A stretch of 14,708 nt of DNA from Candidatus Gallimonas caecicola. Lineage in GTDB: Bacteria; Bacillota; Clostridia; Christensenellales; Borkfalkiaceae. Where the stretch lies: NCBI GenBank assembly GCA_904394195.1, contig CAJFNH010000016.1:1-14708 (forward strand). The letters run 5' to 3'. Both the position numbers and the translations under genes were made by a program. A model generated the notes under the pieces. The model was not told where the DNA came from. It saw only the letters and a list, made by a program, of their open reading frames with translations, and made no database searches. Positions within the stretch are counted from its first letter, which is position 1; each line of letters begins with the position of its first letter. Of this stretch, positions 1-8,141 are shown piece after piece.

Positions 1-6
1 CATCGA

Positions 7-660
7 TCATTTCTGCTTATTGGTAAAAGCAAGGATATGCTCGGTATTGCCGAATACCAGAAGCTGGTCCCCCTCACGGAACACATAGTCGCCGCTGATG
101 GAATAAATGATCTCGCCGCTGTTCTTGATGGTGAGGATGTTCATGCCATAGTTGACGCGCGGGTTGACCTCGACCAGCGTCTTCTTCAGCCACTTTTTGG
201 GCAGCTCGATCTCAAAGATGGCGTACTCCGAATCGAGGTCGACAAAGTTGATGACGTTATCGGTATTCAGCCGCACGGCAAGCTTTTCTGCGATGTCGGC
301 GTCGGGATAGATGACCTCATCCGCGCCCACGCGCAACAGAAACTTTCGCTGGATCTCGGTGGTAGCGCGCGAGACGACCCGCTTCGCACCGCAGTCCTTC
401 AAGTTGGACGTGATCTCGAGCGACGCCTGAAAATCCTCGCCGATGGCAACGATGCACGCGTCGAAGGAAGGGATATCCATCGTTTCCAGGTTGTCCATGC
501 TCATGCAGTTGGCGATGAGCGCGTTGGTATAGCGAGGCGCGAGCGAATTGATGACGTCCTCGCTCTTGTCAACGATCATCACCTCGTCCCCGAGCCCGAG
601 CAGCTTTTCGCCCAGCGTCCTGCCGAATTTCCCCATGCCGATGAGCAATACGGAAATCAT
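7..660 (-). CDS. ktrA: KtrA/TrkA-type potassium uptake regulatory subunit (RCK protein)
   Basis: This is the cytosolic regulatory subunit of a Ktr-type potassium transporter. Its ring gates the membrane subunit in response to bound nucleotide. The 217-residue product has one RCK_N Rossmann domain: the GMGKFG glycine motif at residues 8-13 is followed by Asp31 at the end of the second strand (VMIVD), where the ribose of NAD or ATP binds. A TrkA_C domain fills roughly residues 135-217. The length and single RCK unit match KtrA (about 220 residues), not the double-length TrkA of enterobacteria. I chose the ATG at 660 because GAGGAG lies 8 bases upstream and the alignment to KtrA begins there; an in-frame upstream start would add 17 unrelated residues. 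It follows ktrB after 104 bp and is probably cotranscribed. The stop lies at the window edge, and an ATG at 3-1 could begin another gene that cannot be assessed. Confidence 0.92.
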   Translation of the reverse strand: MISVLLIGMGKFGRTLGEKLLGLGDEVMIVDKSEDVINSLAPRYTNALIANCMSMDNLETMDIPSFDACIVAIGEDFQASLEITSNLKDCGAKRVVSRATTEIQRKFLLRVGADEVIYPDADIAEKLAVRLNTDNVINFVDLDSEYAIFEIELPKKWLKKTLVEVNPRVNYGMNILTIKNSGEIIYSISGDYVFREGDQLLVFGNTEHILAFTNKQK

Positions 661-764
661 AATCTGTTCTCCTCGTCTGAAATAATTTACCCTGCGCACC
701 TGTGCGGGCACGCCGTGGTTTTTGTTATCCTGAATCTACCGGAATTATCCTGCCGTTTTACCCG
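661..764 (-). other. ktrB-ktrA intergenic spacer with a short direct repeat
   Basis: This 104-bp gap separates the ktrB stop from the ktrA start. It holds the ktrA ribosome binding site (GAGGAG) and two copies of TTATCCTG (plus strand, 725-732 and 745-752) spaced 20 bp apart, about two helical turns. I see no convincing terminator and no good promoter in it, so the two genes are probably one transcript. The repeat could be a chance occurrence. Confidence 0.35.
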
Positions 765-2123
765 TCAGCCAATGAACACCGTATCCACGGGACGGCGTAC
801 CGCTGCCGCCTCGCCCTTCTTTCTGCGCTTGAGCGCAAAAGCGAAGGTCAGAATCCCAACGCGGCCCAGATACATGAGCACGATCAGAATAAATTCGGAA
901 ACGATGGAAATTTTTGCCGTGAGCGCCTGCGTCAGTCCCACCGTACCGATCGCCGAGACTGTTTCAAACATGACGGCGCTGAACGACGCGACCGCGTCGG
1001 GCTCGATGGCGTTGATCAGAAGGGTCGCCGTGATGGTAAGACAGAGATAGGCGACAAACACGGCAAGCGCCTGCGAAAGCGTGCTCTGATCGATGCGGCG
1101 CTTCCCGATGGTGATATCCTTCTTGCCGCGCATGACGGAAAACATACCCACGAGGATGACGGTGAACGTGCTCACTTTGACGCCGCCGCCCGTCGAGCCG
1201 GAGCATGCGCCGATGAACATTAAAATGATCATCAGCAGCGTGCCGCTGTTGGAGAGGGTCGCAGGATCGGTGGTGAAGTATCCCGCCGTGCGCGCCGTGG
1301 TGGCATTGAAGAAAGAACAAAGCAATTTATCGCCAAAATTGAAACCGGCATAGCTTACGTTGTTCCACTCGAACACCATAAAGAGCGCCGTACCGACGGT
1401 GAGAAGCACCGCCGTACCGATGAGCGCGATCCGCGTATAGAAAGAAAATTTGCGGGGATTCCCCTTGCAGTCGGTAATGTTGCCCCATACGCAAAAGCCC
1501 AGCCCGCCGATGATGATCAGAAAACAGATGACGAGGGAGACAAGAGGATCGCGCGCATAGTCGACGAGCGAAACGGGTCCGATGATATCAAATCCCGCAT
1601 TGCAGAACGCCGAGATGGAATGGAATACGCCGTACCAGATGCCGACCGCACCGTAATCGGGGATGAAGCGGATCATCAGAAGCAGCGCGCCCGCCGTCTC
1701 AAAGATGAGCGTTCCCAACAGGATGCGTTTGACGAGCTTTTTTACACCCGTGAGTTTGCTTTCCCCCACTGACTGCACCATCGCCGTGCGCTCGTATAAC
1801 CCGAAGCTCTTGCCGCCGATCGCCATGAAGAGAATGGATACGAGCGTCGTAAATCCCAGACCGCCGATCTGGATAAGGCAGATGATGACAACGTGCCCGA
1901 AGGTGGTCCAGTGCTCCGCCGTGACGACGGGCGTCAGACCCGTGACGCAGGTGGCGGAGGTCGCCACGAACAAGCCGTCAACGTAATCCGCGAATGTTCC
2001 CCACTCTCCGCTCTGTTTCGCAAAGGGCAGCACCAGCAAAAAGCTGCCGAAGAGAATGAGCAGAAGGTACCCCAATGCGAGATACCGCCAGACGCTCATT
2101 CTGCGTTTGACCTTGAATTTCAT
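765..2123 (-). CDS. ktrB: KtrB/TrkH-family potassium channel-like membrane subunit
   Basis: This is the pore-forming membrane subunit of a Ktr potassium uptake system, working with the KtrA ring encoded next. The 452-residue protein has the four-fold M1-P-M2 repeat of the Trk/Ktr/HKT superfamily. The four selectivity-filter glycines fall in TCVTGL (Gly62), CNAGF (Gly177), RTAGY (Gly281) and GTVGL (Gly396). The segment GACSGSTGGGVKVSTF at about 306-320 matches the flexible gating loop in the third repeat, and MYLGRVG at about 418-424 carries the conserved Arg of the fourth. The length suits KtrB (about 445). The ATG at 2123 has AGAGGG just upstream. A promoter lies 44 bp ahead, leaving a leader of only about 37 nt, too short for the c-di-AMP riboswitch often found before Ktr genes in Firmicutes. 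Gene order is ktrB-ktrA, the reverse of the B. subtilis ktrAB operon. Ion preference (K+ only, or K+/Na+) cannot be read from sequence. Confidence 0.92.
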   Translation of the reverse strand: MKFKVKRRMSVWRYLALGYLLLILFGSFLLVLPFAKQSGEWGTFADYVDGLFVATSATCVTGLTPVVTAEHWTTFGHVVIICLIQIGGLGFTTLVSILFMAIGGKSFGLYERTAMVQSVGESKLTGVKKLVKRILLGTLIFETAGALLLMIRFIPDYGAVGIWYGVFHSISAFCNAGFDIIGPVSLVDYARDPLVSLVICFLIIIGGLGFCVWGNITDCKGNPRKFSFYTRIALIGTAVLLTVGTALFMVFEWNNVSYAGFNFGDKLLCSFFNATTARTAGYFTTDPATLSNSGTLLMIILMFIGACSGSTGGGVKVSTFTVILVGMFSVMRGKKDITIGKRRIDQSTLSQALAVFVAYLCLTITATLLINAIEPDAVASFSAVMFETVSAIGTVGLTQALTAKISIVSEFILIVLMYLGRVGILTFAFALKRRKKGEAAAVRRPVDTVFIG

Positions 2124-2166
2124 GAATCCCTCTTGCGCGGAACGTCTTGTCCGCTCCGCCCACAGC

Positions 2167-2195
2167 ATAGTATCATATCCGATATCGAATGTCAA
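2167..2195 (-). promoter_or_regulatory. sigma-A-type promoter for ktrB-ktrA
   Basis: On the minus strand, TTGACA (2195-2190) is followed by a 17-bp spacer and TACTAT (2172-2167), with TG one base before the -10 hexamer (extended -10). The predicted start is near 2160, giving a leader of about 37 nt before the ktrB ATG. The -35 is perfect and the -10 matches 4 of 6 consensus positions. It sits directly after the terminator of the upstream helicase gene. Confidence 0.75.
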
Positions 2196-2223
2196 CCGTT
2201 TGCAGCGTATGCGCGAACACAAC

Positions 2224-2254
2224 AAAAATCTTCCGGCAAACCTGTCCGGAAGAT
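2224..2254 (-). terminator. Rho-independent terminator after the helicase-nuclease gene
   Basis: A perfect 9-bp stem, ATCTTCCGG (2228-2236) with CCGGAAGAT (2246-2254), has a 9-nt loop. On the minus strand it is followed by a T-rich tail (TTTTTGTTG). It starts about 10 bp after the stop codon of the large gene. A shorter T run (TTTT) on the other side could give weak activity on the plus strand, though no plus-strand gene is present. Confidence 0.85.
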
Positions 2255-2264
2255 CTTTTCACCG

Positions 2265-5200
2265 TCACGCAAGCGAAATACGGTCGCTCACCGAGCGCAC
2301 GAACAGTCCCTTCTCCTCGCCGTAGGCAATGCAGTCGCGCAGAAAACTCTGGAAGCGTTCGCCCTGTCTGACGGCGGGGAACACGCCCGCAAACAGCGCG
2401 CACAGTTCATCCATATAGAGCGCAACGCGCTCACCGAGCGCCGCCCTGACGACGGAGACGACCTCATATACGGTGAGATCGTCGCCGCTCTTTCTGACGG
2501 CGTCCTCCCCTTCGATGCGGAATTTTCCGATCTCGATGGCGCGGGGATTTTTGTAGAAGTAATCGACGTTCATCACGCGGTCGCGGCGGAACGCGCAGCC
2601 GTCGATAAGGGCATCGAGACGGGCTTCCACCTTGGAGCCGCTCTTGGCGATGCCGAACGTGGCAAGGCAACGCTTTTTCAGGAAGGAACGGGAGACGGGC
2701 TCCTCCGCCGCCACGATCTCCTTCAGGCGCGCCATGATGGCGGCGTCGTTTTCGCCCGACGTCACGAAGGCAGCGACCTCGCTTGCCGTGGGCTTTACCG
2801 CCTTGTATGGTCTGGACCACTTGGACACCCAGCTCCCCGACTTGCTGTCCGTCCCCGTCAGGCGGTCCAGAACGTCCTTGATGCGCTTGATCTCCCGTTT
2901 GGGATTGTTGTAATAGTTGACGCTGTTCACGCGCACCACATTCCAGTTGGCGCGCTTTAAGGTCTGCACCTGCAGGATGTTCCTGTCCTTGACGGAGAAC
3001 TGATCGGTGCCGTCGCAGAGCACGCCCAACAGAAAACGATGCTTGTTTTTGGGGTCCACGACGCCCACGTCCACCTTGAAGTCGGAGGCGCCCACGTCAT
3101 AGCGGCATTCATAGCCGCAGGCGGTGAGCTCTTCGGCGATATACTTGCCGATGCCCGCGCCCGTGCGCACGGAGGCGGAGGGCGCCGCAAGCGTCGTTCT
3201 GCCCTTTTCGGCAAATTCAAGGAACGCCTTGAGCCCCGCCACCCCCTTGGAAGAGGTCTTGGCAAGGTCGATCATCGGGGAAGTCATCGTGGAGAATACG
3301 AGCATCTCCTCCCTGGCACGCGAGACGGCAACGTTGAGGCGCCGCCAACCGCCCGCCTGATTGAGCGGACCGAAGTTGAGGGAGACCCTTCCCGTGCTGT
3401 CCGGGCCGTAACACACGGAAAAGAGGATGACGTCGCGCTCATCGCCCTGCACGTTCTCGAGGTTTTTGACGAAAAGGGGCTCTTCCCTGTCATATGCAGC
3501 CGCGTCCAGGTGTTTTGCGATGATCTCCTTGGTCAGAAGCCGCTCGATATCGTCGCGCTGCGCGCTCGAGAAGGTGACGATGCCCATGCTCGACTGGGAC
3601 AGGACGGGATCGGAGAGCCTGCGCACGACCTCGCGCACGAGCGCCTCCGCCTCCCTGCGGTTGCGCTTGGTGAAGCCGCGGTCATAGGTGCCATCCACCG
3701 GCACGAGGCGGACGCGGCTGTCCATCGCATCGGGCGAGGGGAAAGTGCACAGATGATTGTCGTAATACATGCTGTTGGAGAAGGCGATGAGGCTCTCGTG
3801 CTTGCTGCGGTAGTGCCACACAAGGTGCCGCTCCGGCATGCCCAGCGCAAGACAGTCGTCCAGAACACTCTCCAGGTCCTCGTTCTCCAGGTTTTCTTCA
3901 TCCACATAGGCGGTATGGAAGAACGCCGTGGGCGGAAGCTGCTTGGGGTCGCCCACCACGATCGCCGCCTTGGCGCGCGCGATGGAGCCGACCGCTTCCG
4001 CCGTGGACATCTGCGACGCTTCATCGAAGATGACAAGGTCGAACTGATCGGCGACGGGCTGCAGATACTGCGCCACCGTGGTAGGACTCATGAGCATGCA
4101 GGGCGCCGCCACCCCCATGAGAGTGGGGATCTCGGCAAACATGGCGCGCAGCCCCGCGCCGCGCAGATTGCTCTTGGAAAGGCGGGTGAAGGTGCCCAAC
4201 TCCACCGAAAGACTCCCCTCGCCGTCGGGCGCGGGCAGGCGGGAGATGAGCTGCGCGCGGATATGCTCGCGCGTGAGACGCGCAAATTCGTCCCAGGAGA
4301 GGCGGAATTTTTCCACCGTCTCCTCCAGCGTGCCCACCGTCATGCGCGAGAGCGCGGGATCGGCGGGGATATTGATCTCAAGGAAGTTGCGGTAAACGTT
4401 CTTTTCAAAACCCGCGAGCACATTGTCCGTGCGGAACCTGCCGCTCTCGAGCGCCTCGGTGATGAAGTTGAGCCCGAGTTCGGAGAGCTTGAGCGCGGTG
4501 GCGCGGTACATGCACCAGTTGGGCAGCATGTCGATGTTGTCGATGAGCGCGCTCGCCTTGGAGGAAAAGTAATCGAGCACATCCTCCTCGCGCAGTTTGT
4601 CGCGGTCTGCATTGGTGATGGTCAGAAAAGATTCCTGCGCAAGGAAATAGCTCTCGACCGCCTTTAAATATCCCTCCAGAACGGGCTTGGTATAGCCGCT
4701 CGTGGCGCGGATGCACATGCCGTTGAAAGAGTCGGGATTGTAGTCCATGAACACGGCGGCTGCGCGCTCGTGCAGGTCCTTGAGGTCGGCAAGAAATTCT
4801 GCGCGTTTTTTGAAGTTGATATGCCCCGCACGATCGGTGAACGCCTTTGCGAGCGCGGTATTGTCCGTCACGCGCCCCATCGCGGCATGGATCTCCACGA
4901 GCGTCTCAAGAAATTTGAAGACGTCCTTATCTTCCAGCGGGTGCAGCGCCGCCTTTTCCAGCCGTCTGGCGACCCCTTTTGCCGTGCGGTTGAGCTTCCA
5001 GTCGCCGCCCTCCTCGCAGAATTTTTTCAGTTCGGGCAGCTCTTTGTCCAGATCGACCAGCGTTTTGAAGTGCTTGTAATAGTACTCCAGGCAGGAATCC
5101 AGCCGCTTGTTGGCATTGAAGAAGAGATAGAACTCCGCCTCGTCCGCGCCCGTGAAGTACTTGTCGTAAGCGCCGGCGGCAAGTCTGCCGGCAAGCTCGG

Positions 5201-7880
5201 ACAGGGCGCGGATCTTGCGCAGCGTGAGCGTGGAGACCTTCTGGCGGTAAAATTCCAGAAAGAGCGCGAGGAACGCCTTCAGGTGCTTGATCTCGGCAAG
5301 CATGACCTCGCACGCGCAGAACAGCCTGTCGCGCAGCGTCTGCGAATACTGCGTGAGATTGACGTTCTCGAAGGGGGAATTTTTCACTCCGCCGCATTCC
5401 TTTGCCGCCGCCGCGGCGGACAGGATCATGTGGCGGCATTCATAGAGCTTGCTCTCGGTGAGCGAATCGTAAAAGGAGCTCTCGATATCGAGGATATCGG
5501 GCGCGCTTTTGTTCTTCAGATACAACAGGATGGCCTGGTAGACGGAGATGCCCAGCCTGCGCTTTTCATGCAGGGCGCGCATGGGCGCCTTGAGTTCTTC
5601 GCGCAGCGCGACGAGCTCCTTGGCGCGCTCGGAAAAACCGGATACGTCCTCCTCTTTCGCAAGCGCGAGCGTCTGCTCGATGCGCCGCAGCACGTCCGTC
5701 TTGTCCGTCTTGTTGGAGTGCAGCTCCAGACAGAATTCGCCGATGCCGATGGAATCCAGACGCTTTTTGACGACGTCGAGCGCCGCCTTCTTTTCCGCGA
5801 CGAAGAGCACCCGCTTGCCCTGCGAGAGCGCATTGGCGATGATATTGGTGATGGTCTGGCTCTTGCCCGTTCCGGGCGGGCCGTGCAGAACAAAACTTGC
5901 CCCCGCGCCCGAGAGCGCCACGGCGGAATACTGCGAACTGTCCGAAGGCAGGGGCAGCAATACCTCGCAGGGGTCGCCGTCGTCCTCTTCGGGCGGCGCC
6001 GCCGTCTCCGGCCGTTCCATGCGGTTGTTGAGCAGCGCGCTGACGATGGCGTTTTTGGAGAGTTCGCCGATGTGGTTGCGGATATCGTTCCACATGAGGT
6101 AGCTCTGGAAGGAAAAGGCGGCAAGATAGACATCGCTCACCACGTCCCACCCCTTCATGTTCGCCGTCTCCGCGCGCACCATGGCGAGGATCTCGGCGAT
6201 CTTCAGCGCGCCGACGTCCCCGCCCAGCCCGCGCACGTCGATGTTGTATTCCTGCTTGAGAAATTCAAGCAGCGTGGAATTGACAAAATATCCCTCGTCC
6301 TGCGAGACGCTGACGGAAAAATCTTCGTTCCCTTTCGCCCGTCCGATGCTTGCGGGCGCAAGCACGAGCGGCGCATAGCGGACGGCGCCGTCCTCGCCGA
6401 CATAGCGCAAAAAGCCGAAGGCAAGGTAGAGCACCTTGGCGCCCGTCTCCTCCTCCGCCTCGCGGTTGCGGCGCATGAGGCGGGAGGCCGTTTCCGCCGT
6501 CAGCTTTCCGTCGCCGTAAGCGCGCAGGATCCCCTTCCTCTGTTCGAGCGAGACAAGCTCCTTGCGCTGGCGGGCAAGTTCGCCGCCGAAGGCGGGCGCG
6601 GCCTCCGGAGCCGTCTCCCCCTTCAGGCGCATGCCGCCCCGCTCCAGCAGCAGGGCGTACAGTTCGTCCGCGCCCGCCTCATAGACGTGCACGGCGTTCT
6701 TTCCGCTGAAATTGAGCAGCGTATTTTTGGTGGTCAGATCGAGCAGACGGCGCTCCCACTGCTTGTTTTTGGGCTGCTTTCCCTCCAGACTGAGTCTGCG
6801 GAAATCGGGAATAGGCGCGGGCGCCGCCTCGTCCGACATCTCCTCTTCCTTGAGGAGTTCATAGCCCTTGAGCCCCTTGCCGCGCACGGGACAGGCGCGC
6901 ACTCCCCCCATGCGGCAGCGGCGCACATCCACAAAGTATTCGTACAATCCGCTCTTGAGTTTCTGGCGGAAGTGCCCCTCGGAGGGAGTGAACGCCGCAT
7001 TGGAGGAAGAAAAGAGGTCCTCCGCGTCGATAAAGCTCAAATTATTGATGCCCTCGGAGACGTACTTTCCCACGATCTCCGCGTCATCCGTCACCGTATC
7101 CAGAAAGCAGCTCTCGTACAGCCAGACGCCTACGGCGATGCCGCCCTTTCCCACCGCAATGACGGGGTTGAGGCGCGCCGCTTCGAAACAGGCAGCCGTG
7201 AATACGGCAAGCTCGGCGGCGGTCGCCAAACGGTCTTTTGACAAAGACCCCTGTTTGGCAACGCAGAGGGGCGCGGTAAAGTCGCTCTCGCCCGCCTTGT
7301 CTACCGCAAGCGCTTTGATGGCGGCATAGATAGCGGCGGCGATCTGGCGCACGTCGTTCTTTCCGGCACCCGTATAGCCGTAAAACTCCGCGCTCTTGTT
7401 CCACTTCTTCAGCCGCTTTCCCGCATCGGAGAGCACGGCGGCACAGTCGGCAAGGCGGGGGCGCACAAAGGCGGCGAGCCGCTCGGCATTGCCGTCCAGC
7501 CCCTCCCACCAGTCGAAGGGCAGCGCCGTGATCTCCGTCTGCACGCGGGCGACCGGTTTTCCGTCAAGGCTTGCCGTGACGGTGACGGGACAGACGCGAA
7601 GCTCGTCGTTTTCAGCGAGCAGAAGGGGCGAAAAGATGCCCTCCGCCGTCAACTCGACCGAGCTCTCGAAGGGAACTTCCGCCTGCGTTTCGTAGGGGAC
7701 GAGCAACCCGGAATCGCTCTCGATGCACACCTGCAGGGTGACAGTCTCCGAATCATCGTTGCGCACCTGCAGCATGACGGGCGTGGAAAGAAAATAGTCG
7801 GCATAACCGACATAGCGCGGGAAGCGCGGTTCAAGGGTGAAGTTGCTCTTATCCGTAGCCTTTGCTTTTTTTGTTGCCAT
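2265..7880 (-). CDS. Giant DUF4011-helicase-Vsr-like nuclease-DUF3320 protein, defence-like
   Basis: This is a single 1871-residue protein acting on nucleic acid. Domains in order: beta-rich region (about 20-130); transglutaminase-like domain (about 140-300) whose expected Cys and His are Ala221 and Gly247; DUF4011 (from about 375, WERRLLDLTTKNTLLNF); SF1 helicase with Walker A HGPPGTGKSQT (666-676), a roughly 600-residue mainly helical insertion, Walker B VIFDEAS (Asp1286-Glu1287), GDPKQLPP (about 1310) and LNVAVSRARE (about 1515); a Vsr/MTES_1575-like nuclease (about 1590-1670: FKVDVGVVDP, LCDG, KDRN); and a DUF3320-like C-terminus (from about 1690). I chose the ATG at 7880: a purine-rich GGGGAG site precedes it, and the 27 residues further upstream overlap its promoter. 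It has its own promoter and terminator, so it is a one-gene unit. Related architectures occur in anti-phage defence, as I recall, but a housekeeping role cannot be excluded from sequence. Confidence 0.88.
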   Translation of the reverse strand: MATKKAKATDKSNFTLEPRFPRYVGYADYFLSTPVMLQVRNDDSETVTLQVCIESDSGLLVPYETQAEVPFESSVELTAEGIFSPLLLAENDELRVCPVTVTASLDGKPVARVQTEITALPFDWWEGLDGNAERLAAFVRPRLADCAAVLSDAGKRLKKWNKSAEFYGYTGAGKNDVRQIAAAIYAAIKALAVDKAGESDFTAPLCVAKQGSLSKDRLATAAELAVFTAACFEAARLNPVIAVGKGGIAVGVWLYESCFLDTVTDDAEIVGKYVSEGINNLSFIDAEDLFSSSNAAFTPSEGHFRQKLKSGLYEYFVDVRRCRMGGVRACPVRGKGLKGYELLKEEEMSDEAAPAPIPDFRRLSLEGKQPKNKQWERRLLDLTTKNTLLNFSGKNAVHVYEAGADELYALLLERGGMRLKGETAPEAAPAFGGELARQRKELVSLEQRKGILRAYGDGKLTAETASRLMRRNREAEEETGAKVLYLAFGFLRYVGEDGAVRYAPLVLAPASIGRAKGNEDFSVSVSQDEGYFVNSTLLEFLKQEYNIDVRGLGGDVGALKIAEILAMVRAETANMKGWDVVSDVYLAAFSFQSYLMWNDIRNHIGELSKNAIVSALLNNRMERPETAAPPEEDDGDPCEVLLPLPSDSSQYSAVALSGAGASFVLHGPPGTGKSQTITNIIANALSQGKRVLFVAEKKAALDVVKKRLDSIGIGEFCLELHSNKTDKTDVLRRIEQTLALAKEEDVSGFSERAKELVALREELKAPMRALHEKRRLGISVYQAILLYLKNKSAPDILDIESSFYDSLTESKLYECRHMILSAAAAAKECGGVKNSPFENVNLTQYSQTLRDRLFCACEVMLAEIKHLKAFLALFLEFYRQKVSTLTLRKIRALSELAGRLAAGAYDKYFTGADEAEFYLFFNANKRLDSCLEYYYKHFKTLVDLDKELPELKKFCEEGGDWKLNRTAKGVARRLEKAALHPLEDKDVFKFLETLVEIHAAMGRVTDNTALAKAFTDRAGHINFKKRAEFLADLKDLHERAAAVFMDYNPDSFNGMCIRATSGYTKPVLEGYLKAVESYFLAQESFLTITNADRDKLREEDVLDYFSSKASALIDNIDMLPNWCMYRATALKLSELGLNFITEALESGRFRTDNVLAGFEKNVYRNFLEINIPADPALSRMTVGTLEETVEKFRLSWDEFARLTREHIRAQLISRLPAPDGEGSLSVELGTFTRLSKSNLRGAGLRAMFAEIPTLMGVAAPCMLMSPTTVAQYLQPVADQFDLVIFDEASQMSTAEAVGSIARAKAAIVVGDPKQLPPTAFFHTAYVDEENLENEDLESVLDDCLALGMPERHLVWHYRSKHESLIAFSNSMYYDNHLCTFPSPDAMDSRVRLVPVDGTYDRGFTKRNRREAEALVREVVRRLSDPVLSQSSMGIVTFSSAQRDDIERLLTKEIIAKHLDAAAYDREEPLFVKNLENVQGDERDVILFSVCYGPDSTGRVSLNFGPLNQAGGWRRLNVAVSRAREEMLVFSTMTSPMIDLAKTSSKGVAGLKAFLEFAEKGRTTLAAPSASVRTGAGIGKYIAEELTACGYECRYDVGASDFKVDVGVVDPKNKHRFLLGVLCDGTDQFSVKDRNILQVQTLKRANWNVVRVNSVNYYNNPKREIKRIKDVLDRLTGTDSKSGSWVSKWSRPYKAVKPTASEVAAFVTSGENDAAIMARLKEIVAAEEPVSRSFLKKRCLATFGIAKSGSKVEARLDALIDGCAFRRDRVMNVDYFYKNPRAIEIGKFRIEGEDAVRKSGDDLTVYEVVSVVRAALGERVALYMDELCALFAGVFPAVRQGERFQSFLRDCIAYGEEKGLFVRSVSDRISLA

Positions 7881-7932
7881 ATTGCTCCCCTCCCCCTGCC
7901 GCCCGGGAGAGTTATTGTTATTTCTCTTTTCT

Positions 7933-7961
7933 ATTATACCATTTCTCTGCGCGTTTGGCAA
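7933..7961 (-). promoter_or_regulatory. sigma-A promoter of the giant helicase gene
   Basis: On the minus strand, TTGCCA (7961-7956), a 17-bp spacer and a perfect TATAAT (7938-7933) are seen, with TGG before the -10 (extended -10). The predicted start is near 7926, giving a leader of about 46 nt. The leader contains CTCTCCC (7911-7905), which can pair with the purine-rich ribosome binding site region. This promoter lies downstream of the small-RNA terminator, so the gene is transcribed independently of the upstream operon. Confidence 0.85.
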
Positions 7962-8008
7962 CCCCTGCCGTCCAACTTATTTGTCTGTTTCGGGATTTTA
8001 CCCGAAAT

Positions 8009-8040
8009 AAAAACAGCGGTCCCGCCTGTAGCGGGACCGC
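8009..8040 (-). terminator. Strong Rho-independent terminator of the small RNA and tmk operon
   Basis: A perfect 10-bp GC-rich stem, GCGGTCCCGC (8016-8025) with GCGGGACCGC (8031-8040), has a 5-nt loop. On the minus strand it is followed by TGTTTTTATTT. It ends the candidate small RNA and is also the first good terminator after the truncated hydrolase, so it likely ends the tmk operon too. Confidence 0.88.
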
Positions 8041-8135
8041 CGAAAAAATCAAGCTGACGCACCCTTCTGATGCGCCCATCAAGGAAAGGTCTTTTTTCCC
8101 TTGAACGCCGCGTAAGCGGGGAGGGCGTCCCCTCC
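8009..8135 (-). ncRNA. Candidate structured small RNA, about 127 nt
   Basis: A promoter at 8142-8170 and a terminator at 8009-8040 bound a segment with no credible protein gene. The predicted RNA is a chain of hairpins: GGAGGG/CCCUCC with a GACG loop (8120-8135); CCGC/GCGG with a UUAC loop (8108-8119); UCAAGG-AAA pairing UUU-CCUUGA with one bulged G (8079-8104); a 6-bp stem closing UCAGAAGGG (8056-8076); then the 10-bp terminator stem. GACGC near the 5' end could instead pair with GCGUC at 8060-8056, so two folds are possible. It shows no SRP, tmRNA, 6S, T-box or familiar riboswitch signature that I recognise. It may be an independent small RNA, or the 3' UTR of the tmk operon with its own promoter. 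The terminator and the separate helicase promoter argue against its being a helicase leader. Confidence 0.5.
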
Positions 8136-8141
8136 GATATC

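Noticed and set aside
2124..2166. c-di-AMP riboswitch before ktrB
   Set aside because: The leader predicted from the promoter is only about 37 nt, much too short for that riboswitch.
3039..7241. Long plus-strand open frames (542 and 823 codons) opposite the giant helicase gene
   Set aside because: They mirror the helicase codons in a GC-rich region, have low-complexity Arg/His/Ala-rich products with no recognisable motif, and lack a promoter or ribosome binding site.
7985..8016. Hairpin CTGTTTCGGG/CCCG-AAA-AAACAG after the small-RNA terminator
   Set aside because: The stem is AT-rich and interrupted, with no T run on either strand, so no function can be assigned.
8009..8076. Possible T-box leader because of AAGGGUG followed by a terminator
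   Set aside because: The T-box core AGGGUGGNACCGCG is not present beyond the first few bases, there is no specifier-loop region, and the downstream gene is not amino-acid related and has its own promoter.
8043..8076. A first terminator at the stem 8056-8076 with the six T residues at 8048-8043
   Set aside because: Seven bases separate the weak stem from the T run, so termination is unlikely; the strong terminator just downstream explains the region better.
7934..8081. Short minus-strand open frame (ATG at 8081) running through the small-RNA region
   Set aside because: It would read through a strong terminator and the next promoter, has no ribosome binding site, and the product resembles no known protein.
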